From contig CAZBDV010000044.1 of assembly GCA_964490765.1 (NCBI GenBank), positions 1-15,407 on the forward strand: 15,407 nt of DNA, in the 5' to 3' direction. The position numbers and the translations under genes are program-made. Below the pieces are notes generated by a model. The model did no database searches and was not told the origin of the DNA. It worked only from the letters and a program-made list of their open reading frames with translations. Each line of letters opens with the position of its first letter. Within the stretch, counting starts at the first letter, position 1. This stretch comes from CAZBDV01 sp964490765 (GTDB lineage Bacteria > Cloacimonadota > Cloacimonadia > Cloacimonadales > JAJBBL01). Positions 1-6,821 of this stretch are shown piece after piece.

Positions 1-54
1 CGGGAAGGTGGCAGAACAATCGGCGCCGGTGTTGTCGGTGAGATATTAGAGTAA
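1..54 (+). CDS. tuf: Elongation factor Tu, C-terminal end (partial)
   Basis: The first 18 codons, read in frame 1, give REGGRTIGAGVVGEILE followed by TAA. This matches the conserved C-terminus of EF-Tu (REGGRTVGAGVV and similar), the end of its third beta-barrel domain. EF-Tu is the GTPase that delivers aminoacyl-tRNA to the ribosomal A site. The gene begins outside the window. Only 19 nt separate its stop from the preferred rpsJ start, so tuf is probably co-transcribed with the ribosomal protein genes, as in bacteria where the str and S10 operons are contiguous. Identification rests on this short but very characteristic motif. Confidence 0.93.
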   Translation, partial: REGGRTIGAGVVGEILE

Positions 55-63
55 ATTCGAAAC

Positions 64-68
64 AGGAG
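64..68 (+). promoter_or_regulatory. Ribosome binding site that decides the rpsJ start
   Basis: AGGAG at 64-68 is followed by GTG at 68, ATG at 71 and ATG at 74, all in the rpsJ frame. The GTG lies inside the Shine-Dalgarno site and the ATG at 71 is only 2 nt from it. The ATG at 74 has 5 nt spacing and is therefore the favoured start. Confidence 0.7.
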
Positions 69-73
69 TGATG

Positions 74-391
74 ATGTCCACTAATGAATTAAGCAAAATT
101 CGGATTAAATTAAAGGCGTATGATTACCGTCTGCTTGATAATTCGGTTGCCGAGATTATCAAGAGTGCCAGGAATACCGGTGCAAAGATTATAGGCCCGG
201 TACCATTGCCGACTGAGAAAACGGTCTACACGGTTTTACGTTCGCCACATGTTGACAAGAAATCACAGGACCAGTTTGAGATGCGTGTCCATAAACGAGT
301 GATAGATATAATGAATCCTACTCCTCAAACTACAAGTGCTCTGAAGAAATTGAGCCTTCCGGCCGGAGTACACGTCGAGATTAAAGTTTAG
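74..391 (+). CDS. rpsJ: 30S ribosomal protein S10
   Basis: The product is S10 (uS10), a component of the 30S head that in other bacteria also acts as NusE in antitermination. From the ATG at 74 it is 105 residues, close to the usual 102-105. Recognisable segments are KIRIKLKAYDYRLLD near the N-terminus, the GPVPLPT stretch, and the long loop containing RSPHVDKKSQDQFEMR followed by HKRVIDI. The reading frame extends upstream to a GTG at 68, but that codon overlaps the ribosome binding site, so 74 is preferred. It is the first gene of the S10 block, directly after tuf, and I saw no separate leader or L4-responsive structure between them. Confidence 0.97.
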   Translation: MSTNELSKIRIKLKAYDYRLLDNSVAEIIKSARNTGAKIIGPVPLPTEKTVYTVLRSPHVDKKSQDQFEMRVHKRVIDIMNPTPQTTSALKKLSLPAGVHVEIKV

Positions 392-427
392 CCGGAGTTT
401 TGAGGTCAAGGAAAGGAGAAAAGTAGT

Positions 428-1051
428 ATGATAGGGCTTATAGGTAAAAAGATTGGTATGACCCAGGTTTTTGACGAAGAGGGAAAGGTAATACCTGTCA
501 CTGTAATTAAAGCCGGACCCTGTAGAGTTATACAGCGGAAGTCGAAAGAGCTTGATGGTTATGATTCCATGCAATTAGGTTTCGAAGAGATCAAAGAAAA
601 GAAGGCCAATAAAGCTAGAATGGGCCACTTCAAGAAACATAACAGCAAGCCGTTCAGATATATAAAAGAATTCAAGTTGAAAGTATATCGTGATGTCGAA
701 GAGGGGGAAGAGTTCGATGCCTCCATGTTCGTTCCCAACGAGTTGATCAAGATAACAGGTGTCTCGAAAGGTCGTGGCTTTGCAGGTGTTATGAAGCGAC
801 ACAATTTCAGCGGTTTCGAAGCAACTCACGGTGTTCACGAATCTTTCCGGGGTGGTGGATCTGTCGGACAGTGTGCTACCCCGTCACGTGTGATGAAAGG
901 GAAAAAGATGGCCGGTCACATGGGCCTGGATAAAGTAACCATAAATAATATCAGGATAGTACAGGTAGATACAGAGAACAACTTACTGCTGGTGAAGGGT
1001 TCTGTTCCCGGACACCGTAACAGCCTCGTGCTATTAAGTAAGGAAATATAA
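428..1051 (+). CDS. rplC: 50S ribosomal protein L3
   Basis: L3 (uL3) is an early-assembling 50S protein whose central extension reaches towards the peptidyl transferase centre. The 207-residue product begins MIGLIGKKIGMTQVFDEEG, the family's signature N-terminus, and contains GVSKGRGFAGVMKRH (111-125) and the conserved loop GGGSVGQCATPSRVMKGKKM (142-161). Gln148 aligns with the glutamine that is methylated in E. coli L3. The Cys-Ala after it is a variation on the more usual residues. The start is supported by AAGGAG at 413-418, 9 nt upstream. The 36-nt gap after rpsJ holds nothing else obvious. Confidence 0.98.
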   Translation: MIGLIGKKIGMTQVFDEEGKVIPVTVIKAGPCRVIQRKSKELDGYDSMQLGFEEIKEKKANKARMGHFKKHNSKPFRYIKEFKLKVYRDVEEGEEFDASMFVPNELIKITGVSKGRGFAGVMKRHNFSGFEATHGVHESFRGGGSVGQCATPSRVMKGKKMAGHMGLDKVTINNIRIVQVDTENNLLLVKGSVPGHRNSLVLLSKEI

Positions 1052-1064
1052 AAGGAGTTTAGAG

Positions 1065-1700
1065 ATGTTAGAGGCAGTAAAATACTCCGCAACTGGCGAG
1101 AAGCTGGGTACTGTAACCCTGAACGAGGATATATTTAATGTATCGACTCAGAACAGGGATGCTCTGATCTACGAGATAGTCAACATGTACCTCGCTAATC
1201 AGAGACAGGGAACGGTTTCAGTGAAGAATCGTTCCGCAGTAAAAGGGACGACCGCCAAGATGTATCGTCAGAAAGGGACAGGAAACGCTCGCGCTGGCTC
1301 AAGAAGATCTCCGATCAGGGTTGGTGGTGGAGTTGCCTTCGGTCCCAGGCCAAAGGATTGGTGCCGCCCGATACCAAAAAAGAAGAAAAGACTCGCTCTG
1401 AAGGTTGCACTTTCTGAAAAGGCTCAGAGTGGTCATATAATGATTATTGAGGATCTGAGTTTTGATAATCCCAGTACGAAACAAGCTCTGGAAATACTGA
1501 GCAAGATCGTTCCTGATAAAGGGAGAAAATTGCTCATAATCGACGGCAGCGATAAGAACATTATCAAATCTTTCAATAATCTGCCGGGTATCTCGACTGA
1601 TAGAGCAGACAGTATCTTCCCCTATGAGATACTAAAAAACAGATACTTGCTCTTTACAGAGACAGCTCTGAAGACAGTGGAGGGGGTATTTAACAAATGA
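1065..1700 (+). CDS. rplD: 50S ribosomal protein L4
   Basis: L4 (uL4) binds 23S rRNA domain I, and its long internal loop lines the peptide exit tunnel. The 211-residue product carries the loop signature MYRQKGTGNARAGSRRSPI followed by a glycine-rich GGGVAFGPRP segment, and then the globular C-terminal half with LSEKAQSG. In E. coli L4 also represses its own operon, but no matching leader is visible here because rpsJ follows tuf directly. AAGGAG at 1052-1057 sits 7 nt before the ATG. The stop overlaps the rplW start (ATGA), which suggests translational coupling. Confidence 0.98.
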   Translation: MLEAVKYSATGEKLGTVTLNEDIFNVSTQNRDALIYEIVNMYLANQRQGTVSVKNRSAVKGTTAKMYRQKGTGNARAGSRRSPIRVGGGVAFGPRPKDWCRPIPKKKKRLALKVALSEKAQSGHIMIIEDLSFDNPSTKQALEILSKIVPDKGRKLLIIDGSDKNIIKSFNNLPGISTDRADSIFPYEILKNRYLLFTETALKTVEGVFNK

Positions 1701-1984
1701 AGCATCCACGCGAAATCATAATTTCTCCTATTCTGACGGAGAAATCGAGTAATCAACTCAGTAATAATAACTCATATACATTTAAGGTGAGTACACAGGC
1801 GAACAAGATCGAGATAAAGAAAGCGATAGAAAGGATATTTGCTGTTGTAGTAAATGACGTAAATACAATGCAAATGAGAGGTAAAATCAAAAGAATGGGT
1901 AGATTCAGTGGCAAGAGAGCTGATTGGAAAAAAGCCATTGTGACTCTGAAAAAGGGTTATACTATCCCCGATTTTGAAGTATAA
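1697..1984 (+). CDS. rplW: 50S ribosomal protein L23
   Basis: L23 (uL23) sits at the exit of the peptide tunnel and is the docking site for trigger factor and the signal recognition particle. The 95-residue product has the typical order: HPREIIISPILTEKSS at the N-terminus, then SYTFKVSTQANKIEIKKAIE, then the basic loop MRGKIKRMGRFSGKRADWKK before the final strand KAIVTLKKGYTI. Its ATG overlaps the rplD stop by 4 nt, and a purine-rich GGAGGGGG at 1679-1686 inside rplD can serve as ribosome binding site. Length and motifs are normal for the family. Confidence 0.97.
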   Translation: MKHPREIIISPILTEKSSNQLSNNNSYTFKVSTQANKIEIKKAIERIFAVVVNDVNTMQMRGKIKRMGRFSGKRADWKKAIVTLKKGYTIPDFEV

Positions 1985-1997
1985 AAGAGGTTGAAAA

Positions 1998-2834
1998 ATG
2001 GGTATTAAGTCATATAAGCCAATCACACCTACAATGCGGTTCAAGACCGGTTATACTTTTGACGAGATAACGAAGAGTAAACCGGAAAAGTCTCTGCTCA
2101 AGCCTATGAAGAAAAAGGCCGGCAGAAACAACCAGGGAAGGATTACCTGCCGACACAAAGGTGGTGGGCACAAACGGCATTACAGAATCATTGATTTTAA
2201 GAGAAATAAATTCAATATCCCTGCTAGAGTTGCTGCAATCGAATACGATCCTAACAGGAGCGCCAGAATAGCTCTTCTGTTCTATGCAGACGGGGAGAAG
2301 AAATACATACTGGCCCCACTGGGCCTGAAGGTTGGAGACAAGGTTATGTCCGGCCCGGAAGCCACAATAGCACTCGGTAATACCTTGCCGTTAGAGAGGA
2401 TTCCTCTCGGCTCTATTATACACAATATTGAGTACAAATCAGGGAAAGGTGGCCAGATTGCGAGAAGCGCCGGCTCCTTCGCACAGGTAGTAGCCAAAGA
2501 AGGGAACTATGTTCACGTTAAACTACCCTCTAACGATATCTATCTTCTGAGAAAAGAATGCCTGGCAACAATGGGGCAGATCGGCAATACAGAACATAAC
2601 TCCATCTCCTACGGAAAAGCAGGTAGAAAGAGATGGCTCGGTATCCGACCTACTGTCCGTGGTGTAGCAATGAACCCGATCGACCATCCGATGGGTGGCG
2701 GTGAAGGTAAGAGTTCAGGTGGTAGACATCCGGTCTCACCTTGGGGCAAGTTTTCTAAAGGTGGGAAAACCAGAAAGAAACGTAAACAATCCAGTCAATA
2801 TATCATCAAATCGATGAAAAAGAAACGAGGTTAG
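1998..2834 (+). CDS. rplB: 50S ribosomal protein L2
   Basis: L2 (uL2) is one of the largest 50S proteins; it is needed for subunit association and lies near the peptidyl transferase centre. The product is 278 residues. It shows the N-terminal NNQGRITCRHKGGGHKRHYR region (44-63), the SH3-like middle, and the C-terminal signature RGVAMNPIDHPMGGGEGK (221-238). His230 corresponds to E. coli His229, which has been implicated in activity. The second histidine of the usual DHPHGGG is Met232 here, a variant I recall from Bacteroidetes/Chlorobi-type L2. AGAGGT at 1986-1991 is the ribosome binding site. Confidence 0.98.
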   Translation: MGIKSYKPITPTMRFKTGYTFDEITKSKPEKSLLKPMKKKAGRNNQGRITCRHKGGGHKRHYRIIDFKRNKFNIPARVAAIEYDPNRSARIALLFYADGEKKYILAPLGLKVGDKVMSGPEATIALGNTLPLERIPLGSIIHNIEYKSGKGGQIARSAGSFAQVVAKEGNYVHVKLPSNDIYLLRKECLATMGQIGNTEHNSISYGKAGRKRWLGIRPTVRGVAMNPIDHPMGGGEGKSSGGRHPVSPWGKFSKGGKTRKKRKQSSQYIIKSMKKKRG

Positions 2835-2843
2835 AGGACTTGT

Positions 2844-3125
2844 ATGGGACGTTCGATTAAAAAAGGACCTTTTGTTGATGATCATCTGCTGAAAAAAGTT
2901 GATAAGCTCAACGAAGACAGTAAAAAAGCCGTTGTTAAGACCTGGTCAAGAAGATCGGTTATACTGCCCGAATTCATCGGGCATACCTTCGCCGTACATA
3001 ACGGTAAGAAGTTTGTACCGGTTTTCATTACAGAAAACATGGTTGGACATAAACTGGGTGAGTTCTCACCTACACGAACATATCGTGGGCATAAAGAAAA
3101 GAAGAAAAAAGAAAAAGGTAGATAG
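2844..3125 (+). CDS. rpsS: 30S ribosomal protein S19
   Basis: S19 (uS19) forms a complex with S13 in the 30S head and contacts the inter-subunit bridge. The 93-residue product begins MGRSIKKGPFVDDHLLKKV and contains TWSRRSVILPEFIGHTFAVHNGK and GHKLGEFSPTRTYRGH, all hallmarks of the family. The C-terminus is a strongly basic run, KEKKKKEKGR. The gene follows rplB by 9 nt, with AGAGG just upstream. A 78-residue open frame in another phase (2899-3135) is only a shadow of this gene. Confidence 0.97.
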   Translation: MGRSIKKGPFVDDHLLKKVDKLNEDSKKAVVKTWSRRSVILPEFIGHTFAVHNGKKFVPVFITENMVGHKLGEFSPTRTYRGHKEKKKKEKGR

Positions 3126-3138
3126 TAAGGAGTAATAG

Positions 3139-3612
3139 ATGGAAGCGATCGCCAGAGTAAGAAACCTTAGAGGGTCCGCCAGAAAGGCGAGGCTAGTCCT
3201 GGATCAGATCAGGGGCAAAGATATAGATGAAGCCCGTAAGATCCTGGCCTTCTCGCAGAAGAGGGTTTCTCATAACGTGCAAAAACTGCTCAAATCTGCA
3301 GTAGCGACCGTTACGGAGAACGAGAGCAAGGCAAACCTCGATACATACTTCGTTTCGCAGGCATTTGCCGATGATGGGCCGATAATGAGACGAACTATGC
3401 CGCGAGCGATGGGTCGAGCTAATATCATACGCAAAAGAACCTGTCATATTACTTTAGCATTATCTCAGCGAGAGGATACGGGAGAAGACCGTGAGGCCAA
3501 AAGCACTGAAGCCGATAGAGCGAATAAAACTCGTAAACCTCAAAAAGAGAAGAAAACAGTGGCCCAGGAGCCGGTAGCTCAGAAAAAGCAGCCGGTCAAT
3601 GAGGAGGTATAA
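3139..3612 (+). CDS. rplV: 50S ribosomal protein L22 with charged C-terminal tail
   Basis: L22 (uL22) contacts all 23S domains, and its beta-hairpin lines the exit tunnel near the macrolide site. The conserved core occupies residues 1-112: RVRNLRGSARKARLVLDQIRG near the start, then the hairpin with RRTMPRAMGRA (84-94) and the final strand ending CHITLALS. About 45 more residues (113-157) follow, rich in Lys, Glu, Gln and Pro. That is longer than the usual 110-115 residue protein and probably forms a disordered tail. AAGGAG at 3127-3132 supports the start. The stop abuts the rpsC start with no gap. Confidence 0.96.
   Translation: MEAIARVRNLRGSARKARLVLDQIRGKDIDEARKILAFSQKRVSHNVQKLLKSAVATVTENESKANLDTYFVSQAFADDGPIMRRTMPRAMGRANIIRKRTCHITLALSQREDTGEDREAKSTEADRANKTRKPQKEKKTVAQEPVAQKKQPVNEEV
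3601..3608 (+). promoter_or_regulatory. Ribosome binding site for the UUG start of rpsC
   Basis: GAGGAGGT at 3601-3608 lies inside the last codons of rplV and is 4 nt before TTG at 3613. This strong site, together with the protein beginning GQKINP immediately after the TTG, identifies UUG as the rpsC start. Confidence 0.8.
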
Positions 3613-4260
3613 TTGGGACAGAAGATTAATCCTGTATGTTTAAGGCTCGGTATAAATAAAGATTTTGAGTCGATCTGGTATGCCTCAGGTCAGGAGTATG
3701 TAGATAACTTTCACGAAGACCTGATGATCAAGAAGTATATATTCAACAGGTTGAAGAAAGCCATGGTTTCCAAAGTGGTAATCTTCCGCAAGACCAACTC
3801 GATGTCTATTGATATCTATACAGCCCGTCCAGGCCAGGTTATAGGGCGTAAGGGTGCTGAGATTGATCAGTTACGAAACGAACTGACCGTTCTGGTAAAC
3901 AAGCAAAGAAGTAATCCCTTAACCCTCTTTATCAATATCAATGAGATCAAAAAGCCGGCAATAGACGCCAAACTGGTAGGGAACGAAATCGCTCGCCAGT
4001 TGAAAGAGAGAACATCATTTCGCCGGGCAATGAAAACAGCTATCAGATTTGCCATGCGAGAAGGTGCAGAAGGTATCAAGGTACAGTGTTCCGGCAGATT
4101 GGGTGGAGCAGAGATGGCCAGAACAGAACGATATCAGGAAGGTAGAACTCCACTGCATACTCTCAGAGCAGACATCGACTATGCCCTAACCGAGTGTTTT
4201 ACAACTTACGGTGTGATAGGTATCAAGGTCTGGATTTATAAGGGCGATGTGCTCAGTTAA
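3613..4260 (+). CDS. rpsC: 30S ribosomal protein S3
   Basis: S3 (uS3) lies at the mRNA entry channel of the 30S subunit and contributes to its helicase activity. The 215-residue product begins at a UUG codon: MGQKINPVCLRLGI is the invariant S3 N-terminus. A type II KH domain carries the RPGQVIGRKG motif (72-81), and the C-terminal domain has CSGRLGGAEMARTERYQEG (159-177) and ends GVIGIKVWIYKGD. There is no long C-terminal tail, unlike the preceding L22. No ATG or GTG lies closer to the conserved N-terminus, so the UUG start is well supported. Confidence 0.98.
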   Translation: MGQKINPVCLRLGINKDFESIWYASGQEYVDNFHEDLMIKKYIFNRLKKAMVSKVVIFRKTNSMSIDIYTARPGQVIGRKGAEIDQLRNELTVLVNKQRSNPLTLFININEIKKPAIDAKLVGNEIARQLKERTSFRRAMKTAIRFAMREGAEGIKVQCSGRLGGAEMARTERYQEGRTPLHTLRADIDYALTECFTTYGVIGIKVWIYKGDVLS

Positions 4261-4285
4261 GATTGAAAGGATGAAGGAGTAAGCA

Positions 4286-4705
4286 ATGTTAGCCCCAAAA
4301 AAAATCAAGTATAGAAAGCAACAACGTGGTAGAATGACCGGCTTAGCTAAAGGTGGTTACCATGTATCCTTTGGAGATTACGGGATTATCGCTTTAGAAC
4401 CTGGCTGGATTACCAGTCGGCAGATTGAAGCGGCTCGTGTCGCCATTACCCGTCATATGAAAAGGGTGGGAAGAGTTTGGATCAGGATCTTTCCGGACAA
4501 GCCAGTGACACAAAAACCGGCAGAGACAAGAATGGGTAAAGGTAAAGGTGCACCAGAATACTGGGTTGCAGTCGTAAAACCCGGCAGGATGCTCTTCGAG
4601 ATCCAGGGTGTAGATTTGGCTCTCGCTAAAGAAGCGATGAGATTAGCTAATCATAAATTGCCCATTCAGACAAAAATGGTAGCAAGAGAAGGGTTGGAAT
4701 TATGA
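4286..4705 (+). CDS. rplP: 50S ribosomal protein L16
   Basis: L16 (uL16) helps organise the A-site tRNA pocket of the 50S subunit and is a late-assembling protein. The 139-residue product is typical in length. It starts MLAPKKIKYRKQQRGRMTGL and contains GITALEPGWIT-like residues (34-43), AITRHMKRVGRVWIRIFPDK, and RMGKGKGAPEYWVA (82-95). Arg82 aligns with the arginine hydroxylated in E. coli L16. AAGGAG at 4274-4279 is well placed. The start region contains a run of eight A residues (4297-4304). The stop overlaps the rpmC start as ATGA. Confidence 0.98.
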   Translation: MLAPKKIKYRKQQRGRMTGLAKGGYHVSFGDYGIIALEPGWITSRQIEAARVAITRHMKRVGRVWIRIFPDKPVTQKPAETRMGKGKGAPEYWVAVVKPGRMLFEIQGVDLALAKEAMRLANHKLPIQTKMVAREGLEL

Positions 4706-4899
4706 AGATGAGTGAGATAAGAGAACTGACAGACGATGAGTTGAGGCAAAAAGTCGATGACCTCAGGGAAGAGTTGTTCAACCTGAGATTCCAGAATGCC
4801 CGTAACCGTTTGGAAAATCCGTTAAAAATGAGGTTCATCCGTAAGGATATAGCCCGAATACTGACACTCTTGACGGAGCGAAGTAAAAATAATGACTAA
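4702..4899 (+). CDS. rpmC: 50S ribosomal protein L29
   Basis: L29 (uL29) is a small two-helix protein beside L23 at the tunnel exit. The 65-residue product contains the family pattern SEIRELTDDELRQKVDDLRE followed by ELFNLRFQNARNRLENP and a second helix RFIRKDIARILTLLTERS. Translation may start at ATG 4702, overlapping the rplP stop, or at ATG 4708 (MSEIREL); the ribosome binding site is weak for both. The frame ends at TAA 4897-4899, but the following 20 codons in the same frame look like lost or bypassed coding sequence (see the entry for 4900-4962). Confidence 0.95.
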   Translation: MKMSEIRELTDDELRQKVDDLREELFNLRFQNARNRLENPLKMRFIRKDIARILTLLTERSKNND

Positions 4900-4962
4900 C
4901 TTCGAAAAGCTCGGCAGCAGGTCAGGGAATCTGAACAGTTATTCGAGCTGAAATCAAAGTAA
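4900..4962 (+). pseudogene. Coding-like continuation of rpmC after its stop codon
   Basis: Immediately after the rpmC TAA, and in the same reading frame, 20 sense codons are followed by another TAA at 4960-4962. They read LRKARQQVRESEQLFELKSK, a charged, helix-forming composition much like the end of L29. One reading is that an ancestral longer rpmC was shortened by a recent nonsense change, leaving this remnant and the otherwise unusually large 81-nt spacer. Stop readthrough or a sequencing error are alternatives. The next gene's ribosome binding site begins only after this stretch. This is an inference from composition and frame alone. Confidence 0.4.
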
Positions 4963-4980
4963 GAGGATAAAGAGGTTATT

Positions 4981-5235
4981 ATGGCCATAGGCAGAAAACA
5001 GACAAAGATCGGCGTAGTGGTAAGTGATAAAATGGATAAGACTATAGTGGTCAAAGTAGAAAGACAATTTACTCACCCGCTGTATAAGAAGACCGTCAGA
5101 AAGCACAAGAATTTCAAGGCCCATGACGAGGATAATGAAGCCAAGATCGGCGACAGGGTACAGATAAAAGAGCACAAACCGCTGAGCAAAGATAAAACCT
5201 GGATGTTAAGCAGGATTATCGAAAAGAGTAAATAA
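4981..5235 (+). CDS. rpsQ: 30S ribosomal protein S17
   Basis: S17 (uS17) is an OB-fold primary 16S rRNA-binding protein of the 30S body. The 84-residue product shows the family sequence: RKQTKIGVVVSDKMDKTIVV at the N-terminus, then HPLYKKTVRKHKNFKAHDE and the closing IGDRVQIKEHKPLSKDKTW region. AGAGGT at 4971-4976 precedes the ATG by 4 nt. It is the first gene of the spc-type block, although the 81-nt spacer after rpmC shows no terminator or clear promoter and co-transcription is likely. Confidence 0.97.
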   Translation: MAIGRKQTKIGVVVSDKMDKTIVVKVERQFTHPLYKKTVRKHKNFKAHDEDNEAKIGDRVQIKEHKPLSKDKTWMLSRIIEKSK

Positions 5236-5247
5236 AGGAGAACGGAA

Positions 5248-5616
5248 ATGATTCAGTCAGAGTCAACTTTGAAAATAGCAGATAATTCCGGTGCGAAAAG
5301 AGCTAAATGTATAAAAGTTCTGGGTGGAACGAAACGGAAATATGCTTCGATCGGTGATGTTATTGTTGTCTCCATTAAAGCAATTACTCCGCAAGGCAAG
5401 ATCAAGAAAGGGGCAGTTGAGCGTGCAGTTATTGTTAGGACGAGCAAAGAAGTTAGAAGGCAGGACGGTTCTTACATTCGGTTCGAAGATAACGCTGCGG
5501 TCATTATAGATGAGCAGGGAGAGCCAAAGGCAACACGTATATTCGGGCCAGTTGCAAGAGAACTGAGAGAGAAACATTACACTAAAATCGTATCATTAGC
5601 GCCGGAAGTTCTTTAA
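5248..5616 (+). CDS. rplN: 50S ribosomal protein L14
   Basis: L14 (uL14) sits on the subunit interface and, in other bacteria, binds the silencing factor RsfS. The 122-residue product has exactly the usual family length and the signature MIQSESTLKIADNSGAKRAK followed by GDVIVVSIK, GAVERAVIVRT and the C-terminal FGPVARELREKHYTKIVSLAPEVL pattern. AAAGGAG at 5234-5240 overlaps the end of rpsQ and supports the ATG at 5248. Nothing unusual was seen. Confidence 0.98.
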   Translation: MIQSESTLKIADNSGAKRAKCIKVLGGTKRKYASIGDVIVVSIKAITPQGKIKKGAVERAVIVRTSKEVRRQDGSYIRFEDNAAVIIDEQGEPKATRIFGPVARELREKHYTKIVSLAPEVL

Positions 5617-5646
5617 AAGATGCCAGCCGAAGTGAGGAGATAGATT

Positions 5647-5985
5647 ATGAATAAAAAGATAAACGATAAACCCCGTAGAATGAGGATCAAGAAGGGTGAT
5701 ATGGTCGTAGTTATCAGCGGCCAGGATAAAGGTAAGAAGGGAAGAGTCCTCAAGGCCTTTCCAAAGACCCAGAAACTGATCATCGAAAAAGTGAATTTCA
5801 TTAAGAAACACTCTCGGCCGACTCAGCAGAACCAGAAGGGTGGAATAATTGAAAAAGAGGCTCCGATCCACGTATCTAATGTTCAACTTTTCAACGAAAA
5901 GATCGGGGAGAAAACCAAGCCGGTGATGAAAAAGATGGGTGATAGCAGAGTCAGAGTATGCAAGAAAACAGGGGATGAGATATAA
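5647..5985 (+). CDS. rplX: 50S ribosomal protein L24
   Basis: L24 (uL24) is an assembly-initiator protein of the 50S subunit that lies at the tunnel exit. The 112-residue product carries a KOW motif at about 14-40 (RIKKGDMVVVISGQDKGKKG then RVLKAF) and the conserved VNFIKKHSRPTQQNQKGGI, EAPIHVSNV and KPVMKKMGDSRVRVCKKTG segments. It has a short basic N-terminal extension before the KOW domain. GAGGAG at 5634-5639 is 7 nt before the ATG. Length and gene order (L14-L24-L5) are standard. Confidence 0.97.
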   Translation: MNKKINDKPRRMRIKKGDMVVVISGQDKGKKGRVLKAFPKTQKLIIEKVNFIKKHSRPTQQNQKGGIIEKEAPIHVSNVQLFNEKIGEKTKPVMKKMGDSRVRVCKKTGDEI

Positions 5986-5996
5986 CGAGGTGATAG

Positions 5997-6545
5997 ATGA
6001 ATCGATTGAAAGAGAAATATAGAAAAGAAGTTATACCTGCCCTGATGAAGAAATTCGGTTACAAGAATGTTCATCAGGTGCCGAGACCGGAGAAGATTTC
6101 CGTTAATATGGGTGTCGGTTTGGCTACCCAGAATAAAGCGCTTCTCGATAATGCCGTGAAGGACCTGGAGAGAATTACAGGCAGAAAACCGATTATTACC
6201 AAAGCCAAGAAGTCTATCTCTAACTTCAAGCTGAGACAGGGTATGCCTATTGGTTGCAAAGTTACGCTTCGAGACGAAATTATGTACGAATTTCTCGATC
6301 GTCTCATATCGATTACCATACCCCGTATTCGTGACTTTAAGGGTATTCCTTTAGAGGCGTTCGATGGTAGGGGTAATTATACGTTCGGCATTAAAGAACA
6401 GACCGTCTTCCCCGAGATCGATATAGAGAAAACCGATGTTATCAGAGGCATGAATATTACGATCAACACTACAGCAAATAATGATGAAGAGGGCCGGGAA
6501 CTACTGAGAGAACTCGGCTTACCTTTTCAAAAGCTGAACGATTAA
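5997..6545 (+). CDS. rplE: 50S ribosomal protein L5
   Basis: L5 (uL5) binds 5S rRNA and forms part of the central protuberance, contacting S13 and P-site tRNA. The 182-residue product is normal in length and begins MNRLKEKYRKEVIPALMKKF. Typical segments are VPRPEKISVNMGVG, ITGRKPIITKAKKSISNFKL, RQGMPIGCKVTLR, and RDFKGIPLEAFDGRGNYTFG followed by KEQTVFPEID. GAGGTGAT at 5987-5994 supports the start. In E. coli the S8 repressor binds the spc mRNA near this gene's start; I did not identify an equivalent structure by eye. Confidence 0.98.
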   Translation: MNRLKEKYRKEVIPALMKKFGYKNVHQVPRPEKISVNMGVGLATQNKALLDNAVKDLERITGRKPIITKAKKSISNFKLRQGMPIGCKVTLRDEIMYEFLDRLISITIPRIRDFKGIPLEAFDGRGNYTFGIKEQTVFPEIDIEKTDVIRGMNITINTTANNDEEGRELLRELGLPFQKLND

Positions 6546-6580
6546 ATTTTTGTGATGCCTAAATAATAGCAGGAGTAAAA

Positions 6581-6766
6581 ATGGCGAAAAAAGCGTTAGT
6601 TGAAAAACAGAAGAGAGAGCCTAAATTCAGGGTAAGAAAGTATAATCGCTGCCGTCTCTGTGGGAGACCGCGAGCCTACATCCGCGATTTTGGGTTGTGC
6701 AGACTCTGTTTCCGTAAGCTTGCTTCCGAAGGACAGATTCCCGGAATTATTAAATCAAGCTGGTAA
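6581..6766 (+). CDS. rpsZ: 30S ribosomal protein S14, type Z (zinc ribbon)
   Basis: This is the short, zinc-binding form of S14 (uS14), a late-assembling 30S head protein. The 61-residue product contains two CxxC pairs at Cys24/Cys27 and Cys40/Cys43 (CRLC and CRLC) within NRCRLCGRPRAYIRDFGLCR, and ends QIPGIIKSSW, the family's typical C-terminus. The zinc-independent S14 found in many proteobacteria is about 100 residues and lacks these cysteines. AGGAG at 6571-6575 lies 5 nt before the ATG. The gene sits in the normal place between rplE and rpsH. rpsN is a commonly used alternative symbol. Confidence 0.97.
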   Translation: MAKKALVEKQKREPKFRVRKYNRCRLCGRPRAYIRDFGLCRLCFRKLASEGQIPGIIKSSW

Positions 6767-6821
6767 AAAATAGACTGGACCCTGAAAAGACAAGCCCGGT
6801 CAATACAAATGGAGGAATTAA

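Noticed and set aside
263..574. Antisense open frame of 103 codons across rpsJ/rplC
   Set aside because: It overlaps two clearly conserved genes, its translation has no recognisable motif, and it has no sensible ribosome binding site. It is a shadow of the real coding frame.
2899..3135. A + strand open frame overlapping rpsS in another phase
   Set aside because: rpsS is unmistakable in its own frame. The other frame has no family resemblance.
4297..4304. Run of eight A residues near the rplP start as a programmed frameshift site
   Set aside because: The L16 frame is intact and normal in length through this run, and no alternative frame of interest opens there. It may still be a sequencing-error hotspot.
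6767..6821. Possible hairpin GACC...GGTC in the rpsZ-rpsH gap as a regulatory element
   Set aside because: The stem is only 4-5 bp with a long loop and no U-run, which is well within chance.
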